A stretch of DNA of 5,734 nucleotides from Pseudomonadota bacterium (GTDB lineage Bacteria > Myxococcota_A > Polyangia > Polyangiales > Polyangiaceae), in assembly GCA_023460875.1 (NCBI GenBank), contig JAEWOQ010000111.1:1-5734 (forward strand), in the 5' to 3' direction. The notes under the pieces are model-generated. The model had not been told where the DNA came from and made no database searches. It saw only the letters and a list, made by a program, of their open reading frames with translations. Below, in pieces: positions 5,731 through 5,734 of this stretch. How positions within the stretch are numbered: position 1 is the first letter of the stretch; every line of letters starts with the position of its first letter. A program made the translations under genes and the position numbers.

Positions 5731-5734
5731 CGGG

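Overview
The window is GC-rich, with codon third positions strongly biased to G and C. The genes resemble those of a large-genome environmental bacterium. A myxobacterium (Myxococcota) or similar deltaproteobacterium is my best guess, inferred from composition and gene style only; no phylogenetic marker is present.

Layout, left to right. (1) Positions 1-308 hold the 3' end of a plus-strand gene for a CvfB-type S1 RNA-binding protein, covering the end of its last S1-like domain and its C-terminal winged helix. (2) Positions 309-573 are intergenic, with an imperfect 20-bp tandem repeat and GC-rich hairpins. (3) Positions 574-1755 and 1771-2427 are two plus-strand genes 15 bases apart. The first encodes a soluble N-terminal region followed by a glycine/alanine-rich membrane-hairpin module that resembles pore-forming toxins of interbacterial competition. 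The second encodes a protein with three membrane helices and an acidic tail. I read the pair as a candidate toxin and immunity protein. (4) A hairpin at 2448-2473 lies between this operon and a convergent minus-strand gene (2527-3312). That gene's C-terminal block resembles a beta-sandwich domain that recurs in type VI secretion (T6SS) cargo and polymorphic toxins. (5) Positions 3313-3505 are intergenic. (6) Positions 3506-5674 (minus strand) encode a 722-residue superfamily 1 (UvrD/Rep) DNA helicase with a RelE/ParE-like domain at its N-terminus. All helicase motifs are visible and there is no nuclease domain.

How they may work together: the two plus-strand genes look like one transcription unit. 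The convergent 2527-3312 gene may belong to the same secretion or competition theme, which would make 574-3312 a small effector island between two housekeeping-type genes (an RNA-binding regulator and a helicase). No VgrG, PAAR, Hcp or other delivery gene lies in the window, so delivery is inference. No tRNA, rRNA, CRISPR array, transposase or integrase was seen.
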